This document shows positions 42,327 to 51,220 of a stretch of 64,000 nucleotides of DNA, in pieces. The stretch covers positions 2,356,001-2,420,000 of the forward strand of contig OY970164.1 of NCBI GenBank assembly GCA_963706555.1. The letters run 5' to 3'. The position numbers and the translations under genes were made by a program. The notes under the pieces are model-generated. The model had not been told where the DNA came from. It worked only from the letters and a program-made list of their open reading frames with translations, and did not search any database. The stretch comes from Bog-473 sp963706555 (lineage in GTDB: Bacteria; Actinomycetota; Acidimicrobiia; Acidimicrobiales; RAAP-2). Position 1 is the first letter of the stretch; every line of letters begins with the position of its first letter.

Positions 42327-43904
42327 CTACTTCTTCACGTACGCCGTGAAGAAGTCCGGGTACGCGGTGACACCGGGGAAGACCGTCACGATCCCCCCGA
42401 CACGGCTGCTGTTGTACGCGATCACGGTCGGCAGCCACACGGCCCATACCGCCAAGGCGTTCTTGACGATCAGTTCCTGCGCCTTCTTCCACAGCGCGAT
42501 GTACTGGGGATCGTTCGGAGCCAGACCGCTCATCTGGGTCACCATGGCATCAAGGGTCGGGTTGTCGTAGCCGCACAGATCGCCGAGATGCCCGGGGGTG
42601 TAGATGAAGGAGATCGCATCCAAGCCGTTGCGCACCACATCGGCGTCGGTCAGGTTGTAGAGGTGGTTCACAAAGACGTCTTGCACGTATGACGCGGGGC
42701 TCGTGTTCGTGAGTTGCAGAGTGACGCCGATCTTCTTCCACTCCTGTTGGGCGATCTCGGCCATCTGCTGGAGGTCGGTACTCACGCCAGGAGCCATCGT
42801 CAGCGTCAAGCCCTTGGCGTACCCGGCCTGGGCCAAAAGCTTCTTGGCCTTCGCCGGATTGTACGCGTAGTAGTTGTCGAGGTCGGAGGGAAAGAGATTG
42901 CTCGACGCCGGAACGAGCGCCCATGCGAGTTCGCCCTTGCCGCCGACGAGCGCGTGGTCGATGGCTTTGCGGTCCAGCCCGTAACTGAGGGCTTGACGCA
43001 CGCGCAGATTCTGTAGCGGGCCCTTGGTGGCACAAAGAGGGAAATAGAGCTTGGACGTCGTGCTGGCAGCGATCGACGTCTTGATGTCCCCGCCGGTCAG
43101 GGCCCCTACCGAGGTGATGTTCGAGGTGATCGCGTCAACCGTCCCGGCCCTGAGCGCGTTGATGGGCGAGGGGGTGTTGCTCGCTTCGCTGACGAAGTCG
43201 ATGCTGCCCAGCTTGATGTTCTTGGCGTTCCAGTAGGTCTTGTTCTTGACCAGGGTCAGCGTCTGATTGGGCACGTACTGCTTGACCCGGAACGGCCCGG
43301 CGCCCAGTGGGTTGGTGACCGGATCGGTGTCGTTCTTGGCCACCGCGGTGGGCGACAACGGCATGGTCGAGATGTCGGCCAAGAGCGGGTAGAAGGCTCC
43401 GGCTTCAGGTTTTGACAGGTGGATCGTGAGGCCGAGGTTGCCGGTCAGATCGATCGAGGACACGTCGTGGATGGGGGCCGGGAACGCGACACTGGTTGTG
43501 GCGCTGTTCCGGAGGATGGTGAACTTGACCGCTGCCGCGTTCAGCGGTGTCCCGTCTTGGAACCGGACACCGGGCCGGAGCTTCACCGATATCGTCTGTG
43601 GGTCGACGATGGTGGCTGCGATCGCCAATTCCGGCGCGAGACTGCCATCGGGTTGCGGTCTGAAGAGTGAGTCGTCCAAGAGCTGACCGAGCATGTTCCC
43701 CGTGTCATCGATGGTTGCCTTCACAGGATCGAATGCGATCGGCAGGCTCAAGTCGAGCGCGTACTTCATGACACCGTTCGGGTCGTAGGCAGCGGCTGAG
43801 GTCGATCTCTCGCTCGCTCCACTCGAAGGGGATGCAAGGACCCCGAGCAGGGGAAGCAACAACAGAGCGCAGACGAGCGGCCGGTAGCGACTCATCATCT
43901 TCAT
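42327..43904 (-). CDS. ABC transporter substrate-binding protein, family 5 (peptide/nickel type)
   Basis: 525-residue extracytoplasmic receptor of the oligopeptide-binding (SBP_bac_5) family. ATG 43904 has GGGAGGT five bases upstream, and the signal peptide is clear (MKMMSRYRPLVCALLLLPLL, then ASPSSGAS). Domain marks are LRPGVRFQDGTPLNAAAVKF, NPLGAGPFRVKQYVPNQTLT and LRVRQALSYGLDRKAID. The cysteine in VCALLL lies in the hydrophobic core, not in a proper lipobox. No dpp/opp permease or ATPase genes are adjacent, so it is a fourth orphan receptor. Ligand unknown. Confidence 0.87.
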   Translation of the reverse strand: MKMMSRYRPLVCALLLLPLLGVLASPSSGASERSTSAAAYDPNGVMKYALDLSLPIAFDPVKATIDDTGNMLGQLLDDSLFRPQPDGSLAPELAIAATIVDPQTISVKLRPGVRFQDGTPLNAAAVKFTILRNSATTSVAFPAPIHDVSSIDLTGNLGLTIHLSKPEAGAFYPLLADISTMPLSPTAVAKNDTDPVTNPLGAGPFRVKQYVPNQTLTLVKNKTYWNAKNIKLGSIDFVSEASNTPSPINALRAGTVDAITSNITSVGALTGGDIKTSIAASTTSKLYFPLCATKGPLQNLRVRQALSYGLDRKAIDHALVGGKGELAWALVPASSNLFPSDLDNYYAYNPAKAKKLLAQAGYAKGLTLTMAPGVSTDLQQMAEIAQQEWKKIGVTLQLTNTSPASYVQDVFVNHLYNLTDADVVRNGLDAISFIYTPGHLGDLCGYDNPTLDAMVTQMSGLAPNDPQYIALWKKAQELIVKNALAVWAVWLPTVIAYNSSRVGGIVTVFPGVTAYPDFFTAYVKK

Positions 43905-44043
43905 GGACGACCTCCCGTGGTCGATAGAGAACCTGAAGCTGGCATTGCGTCGGCCCGTTGGGCCGTCACTGCCGAGCTCACGCGGTTCACCGTAGAGATG
44001 CCGGACAGTACCACTATTCTTGACCTAGTCGATCAGAGTTACA

Positions 44044-44073
44044 TTGAATCGTTGTTCTGACAACCTGTATCCT
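44044..44073 (+). promoter_or_regulatory. candidate promoter with inverted repeat in the spacer
   Basis: TTGAAT (44044-44049), an 18-base spacer and TATCCT (44068-44073) precede the GTG at 44123. The inverted repeat GTTGT TCTG ACAAC (44051-44064) fills the spacer and may be an operator. Confidence 0.4.
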
Positions 44074-44122
44074 TTCACGGGAACGGAACGTCCTGTCGAA
44101 CAAAAGGCATGGGAGGGGGATT

Positions 44123-45160
44123 GTGACGAATGATCTGACTGGTGGCCTGAGCGATGAACTGGAGTTCGTCTTCGCCGAGCAGCCTGCGAATCCCGAAATG
44201 CGAGAGTCCGTCAACGCGTGGATATGGGACGAGGGTGCGGAGCTCGGATTACCACGAATCGGTGTCGAGGCCGTCGCCGATCAGTGGGAGACGCACGACG
44301 TCCAGGTCAATGTGGCGTTTGCCGATGGCCGTGTCTTCAACATCTTCGGCCCGGGTCCGGTTCACGACCCTTTGGGGGCGGACGGGAAACCGCGTCTCCT
44401 CGGTGCAGGACCCCTGTCGTTCGAGCTCGTTGCGCCGTATGGTCACCTCCGTCTGCGCGTCGACGGCGCCGCAACAGCGAGCTCGGCCCAGGCCCAGATA
44501 GACGGCGCCCTGCCGGGGCAAGGAGCATCGGTCCCGATCCACCTCGAGGTCGATATCAGGCCGGCCGCGCCTCCGTGGACGAACGGCGCGTTGCTCGACG
44601 ACGCCAAGCGGGTGTTGGACACCCAGGAAGAGGGTGACCTGATGGGTCATCCCTGGCGTTTCGAGCAGCTTTGTCGAGCAACCGGCACGCTCCGCGTCGG
44701 CGACGAGACGTACGAGATCGACGGAGGCGCAAACCGGATCCGCCGACAGAGCATTCGCCGCGTGGCCAAGTTGCGTGGCCACGCCTGGCAGGCCGGGCTC
44801 TTCCCGAGTGGCCGCGGGTTCGCGTACATCGCCTACCCGCCGCGCGACGACGGCAAGGACACCTACAACGAGGGCTACATCTTCGAGGGTGACGGTCCTC
44901 TCATCCCCGCACGCGTCGTGGAAGCACCGTGGCTTCGCACGCTCGTTCCCAATGGCGAGGATGTGCCGTGTGTCCTGCAGACCGAGAAGGGCGAGGAGGT
45001 GGCGATCGGCGCCACGACGGTCGTGTCGACGTTCCACGTCATGCCGCCCGACGTCGGCGGTGGCCTGCAACTCCAACAGGCCATCGCCCGGTACACCTGG
45101 GATGGCGAGGTCGGGACCGGCATGCTGGAGCGTTCGACGGCCCCGAAGAATTTGGCTTGA
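44123..45160 (+). CDS. uncharacterised beta-rich protein found in catabolic clusters (DUF7064/7065-like)
   Basis: 345-residue protein without signal peptide or membrane segment. It is rich in beta strands: THDVQVNVAFADGRVFNIFG, GPLSFELVAPYGHLRLRVDG, FEQLCRATGTLRVGDETYEI and HAWQAGLFPSGRGFAYIAYP. The pattern resembles the lipocalin-like AttH/CrtC group or the DUF7064/DUF7065 proteins; this assignment is from memory and weak. The GTG start follows GGGAGGGG. Its stop overlaps the TTG start of the downstream SDR, so the two are translationally coupled and probably act on the same compound. Confidence 0.6.
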   Translation: MTNDLTGGLSDELEFVFAEQPANPEMRESVNAWIWDEGAELGLPRIGVEAVADQWETHDVQVNVAFADGRVFNIFGPGPVHDPLGADGKPRLLGAGPLSFELVAPYGHLRLRVDGAATASSAQAQIDGALPGQGASVPIHLEVDIRPAAPPWTNGALLDDAKRVLDTQEEGDLMGHPWRFEQLCRATGTLRVGDETYEIDGGANRIRRQSIRRVAKLRGHAWQAGLFPSGRGFAYIAYPPRDDGKDTYNEGYIFEGDGPLIPARVVEAPWLRTLVPNGEDVPCVLQTEKGEEVAIGATTVVSTFHVMPPDVGGGLQLQQAIARYTWDGEVGTGMLERSTAPKNLA

Positions 45161-46110
45161 CGACCCTCCCGTTCGACCGCGAGGCGACGGCCGAGCAGGT
45201 GGCTCGGGCCAGTGATCTCACCGGTCGCGTCGCCGTCGTCACCGGAGCATCCTCGGGTATCGGCGTCGAGACCGCGCGCGGTCTTGCGATCGCCGGTGCC
45301 GACGTCATCCTCGCCGTGCGGGACGTCGCGTCCGGCGAGGTCGTCGCGCGCGCGATCGCCCCGGAGGCACGCGGTGAGCTCGAGGTCCGCTACCTGGACC
45401 TGCGAGACCTCGAATCTGTTCGCACATTCGCTGCGGGTGTTTCCGGGCCGTTGGACCTCCTCATCGCCAATGCCGGTGTCTCGAATACCCCCGACTCGCA
45501 TTTGCGCAACGGCCTCGAGGTCCGTTTCGCCACGAATCATCTCGGTCACTTTCTCCTGGCCCAGTTGTTGCACGACCAGATGGTCGACCGCTGTGCACGC
45601 ATCGTCGTCGTGAGCTCGGCGGCCCACAAGGGAAACCCCGTCCACCTCGACGATCTGCAGTGGAAGGCCCGGGAGCACTCCTGGGGCCAGGCGTACGGCG
45701 AGTCGAAGAGTGCGAACATCCTCTTCGCGCGGGAAGCGACGCGGCGCTGGTGTCCCGAACGCATCACGGCCAACGCGGTGCTCCCAGGCTCGGCGTTGAC
45801 CGGACTTCAGCGGTATCACGGCGAGGAGCTGAAGCGGATGATCGGGTTCATGGACGAGGACGGTCGTCCCAATCCCATGCTCAAGACAGTGGCCCAGGCG
45901 GCGGCCACGACAGTGTGGGCGGCGACGTCACCCGACCTCGAGGGCCGCGGCGGCCTCGTCCTCGAGGACTGCACCGAGGCCGTCGCTGCCGGTCCCGACG
46001 TCCATCTCTGGTCGGGCTTCGACGCGTCCGTTGCCGATCCTGACACGGCCCGCCGTCTTTGGGAGTTGTCGATCGCGATGGTCGGGGAATCGAGATCCCC
46101 TTCGGTGTAG
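45157..46110 (+). CDS. short-chain dehydrogenase/reductase (retinol dehydrogenase/WWOX-like)
   Basis: 317-residue SDR of the longer type. Cofactor motif VAVVTGASSGIGVETARGLA, LLIANAGVSNTP, HLGHFLLAQLL, IVVVSSAAHKGNP and catalytic SWGQAYGESKSANILF (Tyr, Lys) match retinol-dehydrogenase/WWOX-like SDRs. The start is taken as TTG 45157, which overlaps the preceding stop as TTGA and gives the usual short N-terminus; a start further in frame upstream would overlap the previous gene widely. It converges on the MFS gene with only 6 bp between stops. Confidence 0.83.
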   Translation: MTTLPFDREATAEQVARASDLTGRVAVVTGASSGIGVETARGLAIAGADVILAVRDVASGEVVARAIAPEARGELEVRYLDLRDLESVRTFAAGVSGPLDLLIANAGVSNTPDSHLRNGLEVRFATNHLGHFLLAQLLHDQMVDRCARIVVVSSAAHKGNPVHLDDLQWKAREHSWGQAYGESKSANILFAREATRRWCPERITANAVLPGSALTGLQRYHGEELKRMIGFMDEDGRPNPMLKTVAQAAATTVWAATSPDLEGRGGLVLEDCTEAVAAGPDVHLWSGFDASVADPDTARRLWELSIAMVGESRSPSV

Positions 46111-46116
46111 GGGCGG

Positions 46117-48147
46117 TCAGGTGCCTATGGCGCTCGAGGAGGGCCCGGCCTCCGAGCCGGCCAGCGCAGGCGTCCCCGGCACGATGTCCGAGGCGAATTG
46201 GCCCAGGACCTTGACCAGCTCCGGATACTGCTCTGGAGACCACCCGTCCAGAAGGCCCTCGAGTCGTTGGCGCACGGCGTCGATCAACTGATCGGCCACG
46301 ACCGCGCCACTCGGGGTGAGCGCCACTTGAGGAGTCCCGACGGTGTCGGCCTCGCGCGTCGTGTCGGTGACCAGACCTCGCTCGACAAGGTTGGCGAGTG
46401 CTCCGTCCATGACGTCTGCGGGGATCTTCTGGGTGCGCGCCAGTTGCGACAGATCCACCGTCGGGCTCCGTCGCAACTGGACCAGGACCCATCCGTCGGC
46501 AAGGGGCAGGTCGGATCCGGCTTCGAGCGCGACCCGCTGGAGCCACTGCCGCATCTGCTGGCGGCCGACCAGCACACTGAGCGCCCGCAGGATCTCACCG
46601 AGCGAGTCGCCGGAGCCGGGTGCGCCGAACGCACCCCCGAGGTTCTCCGTGGTCGTTGTGGTGCGCATCGGGAGTTCCTTGATGAACCACGAGGCGATGA
46701 AGGCGAGGATGGAGACGAATCCGGCCACTTTGAATGCCGTGTCCAGCGACCCGGCAAAGGCGGCAAGGTAGGTCGCGTGCACCGAGGGCGGCAGGTGGGC
46801 CAAGGTGGCCGAGTTCAAGTGTGACGTGTTGATCTGGGACGCTGACGCGTGCGGGAAGTCCGCGCGAAGACGGCTGGCGAGCTCGGTGGCGAAAATGGTG
46901 CCGACGACCGCGGTACCCACCGAGCTGCCGATATTGCGGAACAGCGTGTTGCCCGAGGTTGCCACGCCGAGATCCTCGTACCCGACGGCGTTCTGCACCG
47001 CGACGACCAAGACCTGCATGACCAGGCCGATCCCGCAGCCCGTCACGAACATGAACCCGGCTGCCGTCAGGGTGGACGTGTCGGGAGACAGATGCGACAG
47101 GAGGAACAGCCCCAGGGTCATGATCGCCGTGCCGACGATCGGGAACACCCTGTACCTGCCGGTGCGAGAGACGATCTGGCCTCCCACGATCGAGGTGATC
47201 AGGAGCCCGGCCATCAGAGGGAGCAGGTCCAGACCGGAGCCCGTGGGCGAGGCGCCCTTGACCTCCTGGAAGTACAGAGGGAGGAACGTGATGGTCCCGA
47301 ACATGGCGAATCCCAGCAAGAGCGCGACGATGCCTGCAGTCACGAAGACTTGGTTCTTGAGCAGTGTCAGTGGGAGTACCGGTTCGGCGGCCCGACGCTC
47401 GGCGATCACGAAGCCGCCCAGCGCAACGAGGCTGACGGCACCCAGGCCGAGCACCTGGGCGGAGGACCACGGGTAGGTGGTGCCGCCGAGACTGACCATG
47501 AGCACCAGGGCGGCCAGGGCCAGAGCCAGCAGTCCGGCGCCGGAGTAGTCGATCCGGTGCTTCACGCGGGTTGCCACCGAGGGAAAGGTCACCGCGAGCA
47601 CGACCAGGGCCACGGCCCCGATCGGCAGGTTGATGTAGAAGATCCAGCGCCACGAGAGGTTGGTCGTCAACGCGCCCCCCAGGAGAGGACCGATCACGGT
47701 GGCCAGCCCGAAGACGGCACCGAAGAGGCCCTGGTACCGACCGCGCCGGCGAGGCGGAACGACGTCGCCGATGGCTGCCTGCGCACTGACCGTCAGCCCA
47801 CCCCCGCCCAACCCCTGGAGTGCTCTGAACGCGATGAGCTCTGGAAAGTTCTGGCTGAGACCGCACAGCGCGGATCCGACGAGGAAGATCACCAGACCGA
47901 CCTGGAGGACGATCCGGCGCCCGTACTGATCGCCGAGTTTGCCGTAGAGCGGCGTGACAACGGTCTGGGCCAGGAGATAGGCCGTGGTCACCCATGAGAT
48001 GTGGTTCAGACCGCCGAGATCACCCGCGATGGTGGGCAGCGCGGTGGCGACGATCGTGGCGTCCAACGCCGCCATGAGCATGACGAGGAGCAACCCCGAG
48101 AAGACCAGGGCGAGCTTGCGGCCGTGGAGGTCCTGGGGTCCGTCCAT
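46117..48147 (-). CDS. DHA2-type MFS multidrug transporter with C-terminal winged-helix-like domain
   Basis: 676-residue protein. Residues ~10-500 form a 14-helix drug:H+ antiporter with the family signatures MAALDATIVATALPTIAG (helix 1) and GKLGDQYGRRIVLQ (motif A). Unusually, about 175 more residues follow the last helix. Residues ~540-650 read like a MarR-type winged helix: LPLADGWVLVQLRRSPTVDL, LARTQKIPADVMDGALANLV, ERGLVTDT and QVALTPSGAVVADQLIDAVR. This domain would be cytoplasmic. ATG 48147 is preferred to TTG 48156. The TetR gene 182 bp upstream is a likely regulator. Confidence 0.88.
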   Translation of the reverse strand: MDGPQDLHGRKLALVFSGLLLVMLMAALDATIVATALPTIAGDLGGLNHISWVTTAYLLAQTVVTPLYGKLGDQYGRRIVLQVGLVIFLVGSALCGLSQNFPELIAFRALQGLGGGGLTVSAQAAIGDVVPPRRRGRYQGLFGAVFGLATVIGPLLGGALTTNLSWRWIFYINLPIGAVALVVLAVTFPSVATRVKHRIDYSGAGLLALALAALVLMVSLGGTTYPWSSAQVLGLGAVSLVALGGFVIAERRAAEPVLPLTLLKNQVFVTAGIVALLLGFAMFGTITFLPLYFQEVKGASPTGSGLDLLPLMAGLLITSIVGGQIVSRTGRYRVFPIVGTAIMTLGLFLLSHLSPDTSTLTAAGFMFVTGCGIGLVMQVLVVAVQNAVGYEDLGVATSGNTLFRNIGSSVGTAVVGTIFATELASRLRADFPHASASQINTSHLNSATLAHLPPSVHATYLAAFAGSLDTAFKVAGFVSILAFIASWFIKELPMRTTTTTENLGGAFGAPGSGDSLGEILRALSVLVGRQQMRQWLQRVALEAGSDLPLADGWVLVQLRRSPTVDLSQLARTQKIPADVMDGALANLVERGLVTDTTREADTVGTPQVALTPSGAVVADQLIDAVRQRLEGLLDGWSPEQYPELVKVLGQFASDIVPGTPALAGSEAGPSSSAIGT

Positions 48148-48329
48148 TGCGACCAACCCTGCGCTCCCTCCGATCCCGGTGTGCGGTCCGACCGTTGCCG
48201 CCCGTGTCAGCCTATGTACTGCGGCATCGTCGTGCTCGCCGATCGAAGCACGGCCGGTGTACTGCCGTCACATGTGGGTGGATGGCAAGGTTCACACGCG
48301 AACGCGCAATAGCTCGTTTCGTGGCGATC

Positions 48330-49007
48330 TCAGCGGTTGTCCCGGGCGTCGTCCGGCGGCTCGTCGGGGGTGAGCCGCAGTGCATTGGCCCACAGGAGGC
48401 TCAACTGATCCACCACCTCGTCGAAGTCGTATTCTCGGTAGCCCTGCGTCAACCACAACTCCGCGAAGCGGCCGATCATCGCACCCAACGCATCGGCAGC
48501 GAGCGCCGGATTCACTCTGGGGTCGGCTCGGCCCTCGCTCTGCAATCGCTTGATAGAACGTTCCGAGCGTTGTGCAAAGCTCCTCTGGCTGGCCATTCGT
48601 TCAGCGTTGACGTGTGGGTCGTAGCGGGAGGCCTGTTCGATGACACGCATGAGGCGAGTCTCGGCGCGATAGCGCTCAAGGTAGCGGCGATTCGCATCGC
48701 GGATGTTTTCTTCGGTTGAGCCACGACGACGACCCTGCTCGGTCTCGTCGGGCGGGGCGCTCAACCTCTTCTCCTGGGCTGACGCAACCTCGCGAAAGAT
48801 CTGTTCCTTGGTGTCGAAATAGTGATAGAACGCGCCGTACGACAACTTGGCCCGCTTGGCGATGTCGGAAATTCGTGCGTCGAACATTCCGTCTTGCTCG
48901 AAGATCTCCTTCGCCGCCTTGACCAGGCGTGCTCGCGTCTGCTCACCCTTGGCCGAGCGAGGATGGTGGTTGGGAGCCACCTTGTCGTTCGCCCGGGCTT
49001 TCGGCAC
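48330..49007 (-). CDS. TetR family transcriptional regulator
   Basis: 225-residue TetR repressor. The DNA-binding domain reads LVKAAKEIFEQDGMFDARIS, DIAKRAKLSYGAFYHYFDTK (helix-turn-helix, residues ~45-75), and the C-terminal domain ends VVDQLSLLWANALRL as in the paralogue at 9485. The GTG at 49007 (VPKARANDK) with AAAGGA upstream is preferred to a longer reading that would run through the intergenic DNA. It lies upstream of the MFS exporter on the same strand and probably controls it or the neighbouring catabolic genes. Confidence 0.83.
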   Translation of the reverse strand: MPKARANDKVAPNHHPRSAKGEQTRARLVKAAKEIFEQDGMFDARISDIAKRAKLSYGAFYHYFDTKEQIFREVASAQEKRLSAPPDETEQGRRRGSTEENIRDANRRYLERYRAETRLMRVIEQASRYDPHVNAERMASQRSFAQRSERSIKRLQSEGRADPRVNPALAADALGAMIGRFAELWLTQGYREYDFDEVVDQLSLLWANALRLTPDEPPDDARDNR

Positions 49008-49259
49008 TGAGATGGTCCTTTCGGTCGTTGCGCGCCAGCATGAGAACCTCTCACCCCACAGGTCGTCATGCCCAGTCGGCCAGCGATTCTGGGGTATCGG
49101 TATCGACGAGGAGATTGTTGACACCGACATCGGCCTCTCGGCCAAGGGTACCATCGACACCACCGATTTCATGACATTGTCAGGGCAAGTTCCCATTCCG
49201 AGGGACCAGGCCCGCGGGCTCAGTCCCGTGCGTCAGAAGTCATGCGACTTCCCACGTTG

Positions 49260-49883
49260 TCACGAGCAGCGAGACCGTCCCCCACCCGCCGCAGCCAGGC
49301 AGAAGAACCAGACGTCGTCGCCGAGCGTCGCCATCGCGGGATCGTCGGATTGGAATGCATAGTGGTGGTAGGCGCCGATGACGGTCTTCGTCATCAGCCA
49401 AGCGTCCCGCTCTGGATTGCGTGGCGAGAGGGTTCCGATCGACCGTCCCGCCTCGAGTTCGTCCCGGATGAGATCGCTGACCGGCTGCGTGGCCGCCCAC
49501 ACCTCCTCCGGGCGTGTCTGGTGCAGGCGCCAGTGTTCGGCGGTGATGAACCTTGCCGAGGCCAGTCCCTCGGGGACATACAGCGGCGCCAGCGTCGTTC
49601 GGATATACATCTCGAGTCGTGCCACCGGGTCACCCAAGGGTCGCGCCATCTCCTCGAGGGCGAGGCAGTGCTCCCTGATGAGCTGGCCGATGAGCGCGAG
49701 CAACAGCTGATCCTTACTGCCGAAGCAGCGGTAGAACGTCTGGAGGGCGACGCCGGCTTCCCGTATGACCTCCTGTGTCGTGAAGCCCGATCCTTTTGAG
49801 AAGATGAGCAGCCGACCGGCCGCAAGAATTTTCGGCGCGTGGACTGTTGGCAAGCCCGGCTCGCGATTCTGTTGCGCGTTCAT
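49260..49883 (-). CDS. TetR family transcriptional regulator
   Basis: 207-residue TetR-type regulator unrelated in its C-terminal half to the other two in this window. The HTH is SGFTTQEVIREAGVALQTFY followed by RCFGSKDQLLLALIGQLIRE. The ligand domain contains FITAEHWRLHQTRPEEVWA, common in TetR proteins next to P450/CoA-transferase operons. It ends 252 bp upstream of the other TetR gene, and its start faces the end of the six-gene operon 50012-56421, which it may control. Confidence 0.83.
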   Translation of the reverse strand: MNAQQNREPGLPTVHAPKILAAGRLLIFSKGSGFTTQEVIREAGVALQTFYRCFGSKDQLLLALIGQLIREHCLALEEMARPLGDPVARLEMYIRTTLAPLYVPEGLASARFITAEHWRLHQTRPEEVWAATQPVSDLIRDELEAGRSIGTLSPRNPERDAWLMTKTVIGAYHHYAFQSDDPAMATLGDDVWFFCLAAAGGGRSRCS

Positions 49884-50011
49884 CGAGCTTTGGTGTTGTC
49901 GAAACCATGGAATTCAGCCTAGAACGCTGTCGTCATTGTGCACCATTGCACCACCAATGCGAGGCGGCGAAGCGGCCCCGTCCGGCCCACGACCGGGTGT
50001 CGGGGAGCAGT

Positions 50012-51220
50012 TCACGGGATGACGGAAGCGTCCTGCAGGCGCGTGATGTCTTCCCAGTCATAACCGAGTTCCAGCAGGATGGCCTCGGTGTGTTCACCGT
50101 GTTCGGGTGCCGGCCGCAAGTCGGGGGGCTGCTCGTCGAACTGCACGGGCACCGTTGGCAACCGGTACGCCGGCTTTCCCTCGACCACGACCTCGCCCAG
50201 ATAGTCGTTCGCGAGCACCTGCGGGTCGGAGAGGAGTTCTTCCACCGCCTGCACCGGTGCCCATGGCGCGTCGAGTTCCCCCAAGAGGTCCTTCCACTCC
50301 TCAAAAGTGCGGCGGGCAAAGACATCGTCGAGTGCGGCGGCGCATTCGTCTCGGTTGGCATCTCGGGCGCGATGGTCAGCGAAGCGCGGGTCGTCACGGA
50401 GATCCGGACGATCGACAAGGTCGCACAGTGGAGCCCAGTAGCGGTCGGATTCCAAGAACACCAGCTGGATATGCCGGCCGTCAGCCGTGCGGTACGTATT
50501 GACGAGCGGATTGAAGACAGGGCGGCCGGCCGCAGCCCGGGGTTCGGCACCTTGCAAAGCTGACAGGAGGTCGGAGGACAGCGTCCACATCGCCGTGGCG
50601 AGGAGGGACACATCGACCACCGAGCCCTTGCCGGTGCGGGACCGTTTCAGGAGCGCACTGGCGATACCGAAGGCCAGCGCCATCCCCCCGTTACGGTCAC
50701 CCATCGCTCCCCGCGGCGTGATCGGATGCTCGCGATCTGCTGGCGTCAGGACATGTGCGACCCCGCCTCTCGCCCAGAATGCCGAAGCGTCGTACCCCGC
50801 CATCCCGGCGTCGGGGCCCCGGACGCCATAGCCGTTGCCACGCGCATAGACGAGCGACGGGTAACGCTCGCGCAGTGTGTCGGCGTCCAATCCGAGCCGA
50901 GTCAGCGCATCGGGCCGGAAGCTCGTCAGGAAGACGTCGGCATTCTCGAGGAGGCGGTGCAGCACCCGCTGTCCTTCCTCGGTCTGCAGATTGAGAGCGA
51001 CCGAGCGCTTCCCTCGGTTGGCCAGGGCCACCGACAGGTTCACCCCCCCGCTGTCCGTGCCGATCCCCTGTGTGGCGAGACCCCGGTAGGGATCACCTTC
51101 GAGACGATCAATGCGGACGACATCGGCACCCCAGTCAGCCAGGAGGGCGCCCGCGACCGGGACGAAGACCCATTGCGCGAGCTCGACAACTCTGATGCCG
51201 TCGTATGCGCCCTCAGGCAT
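50012..51220 (-). CDS. CaiB/BaiF family III CoA-transferase
   Basis: 402-residue single-domain family III CoA-transferase, last gene of the operon from 56421. It has IRVVELAQWVFVPVAGALLA, GADVVRIDRLEGDPYRG, DVFLTSFRPDALTRLGLD and the catalytic-Asp block PRGAMGDRNGGMAL (Asp about 175), then TGKGSVVDVSLL. All key features are present, so it should be active alone or as a homodimer, unlike the paired enzymes at 19040-21522. Its ATG overlaps the stop of the deazaflavin reductase by 8 bp. It probably activates the acid formed by the upstream aldehyde dehydrogenase. Confidence 0.87.
   Translation of the reverse strand: MPEGAYDGIRVVELAQWVFVPVAGALLADWGADVVRIDRLEGDPYRGLATQGIGTDSGGVNLSVALANRGKRSVALNLQTEEGQRVLHRLLENADVFLTSFRPDALTRLGLDADTLRERYPSLVYARGNGYGVRGPDAGMAGYDASAFWARGGVAHVLTPADREHPITPRGAMGDRNGGMALAFGIASALLKRSRTGKGSVVDVSLLATAMWTLSSDLLSALQGAEPRAAAGRPVFNPLVNTYRTADGRHIQLVFLESDRYWAPLCDLVDRPDLRDDPRFADHRARDANRDECAAALDDVFARRTFEEWKDLLGELDAPWAPVQAVEELLSDPQVLANDYLGEVVVEGKPAYRLPTVPVQFDEQPPDLRPAPEHGEHTEAILLELGYDWEDITRLQDASVIP

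Noticed and set aside
41922..42692. A 256-codon plus-strand frame between the amidohydrolase and the receptor gene
   Set aside because: It overlaps both supported minus-strand genes and is rich in Arg/Val/Asp repeats typical of antisense frames.
46595..47995. Long frames on both strands across the MFS gene
   Set aside because: The MFS frame has 14 hydrophobic segments and family motifs; the alternatives are Arg/Gly/His-rich without domains.
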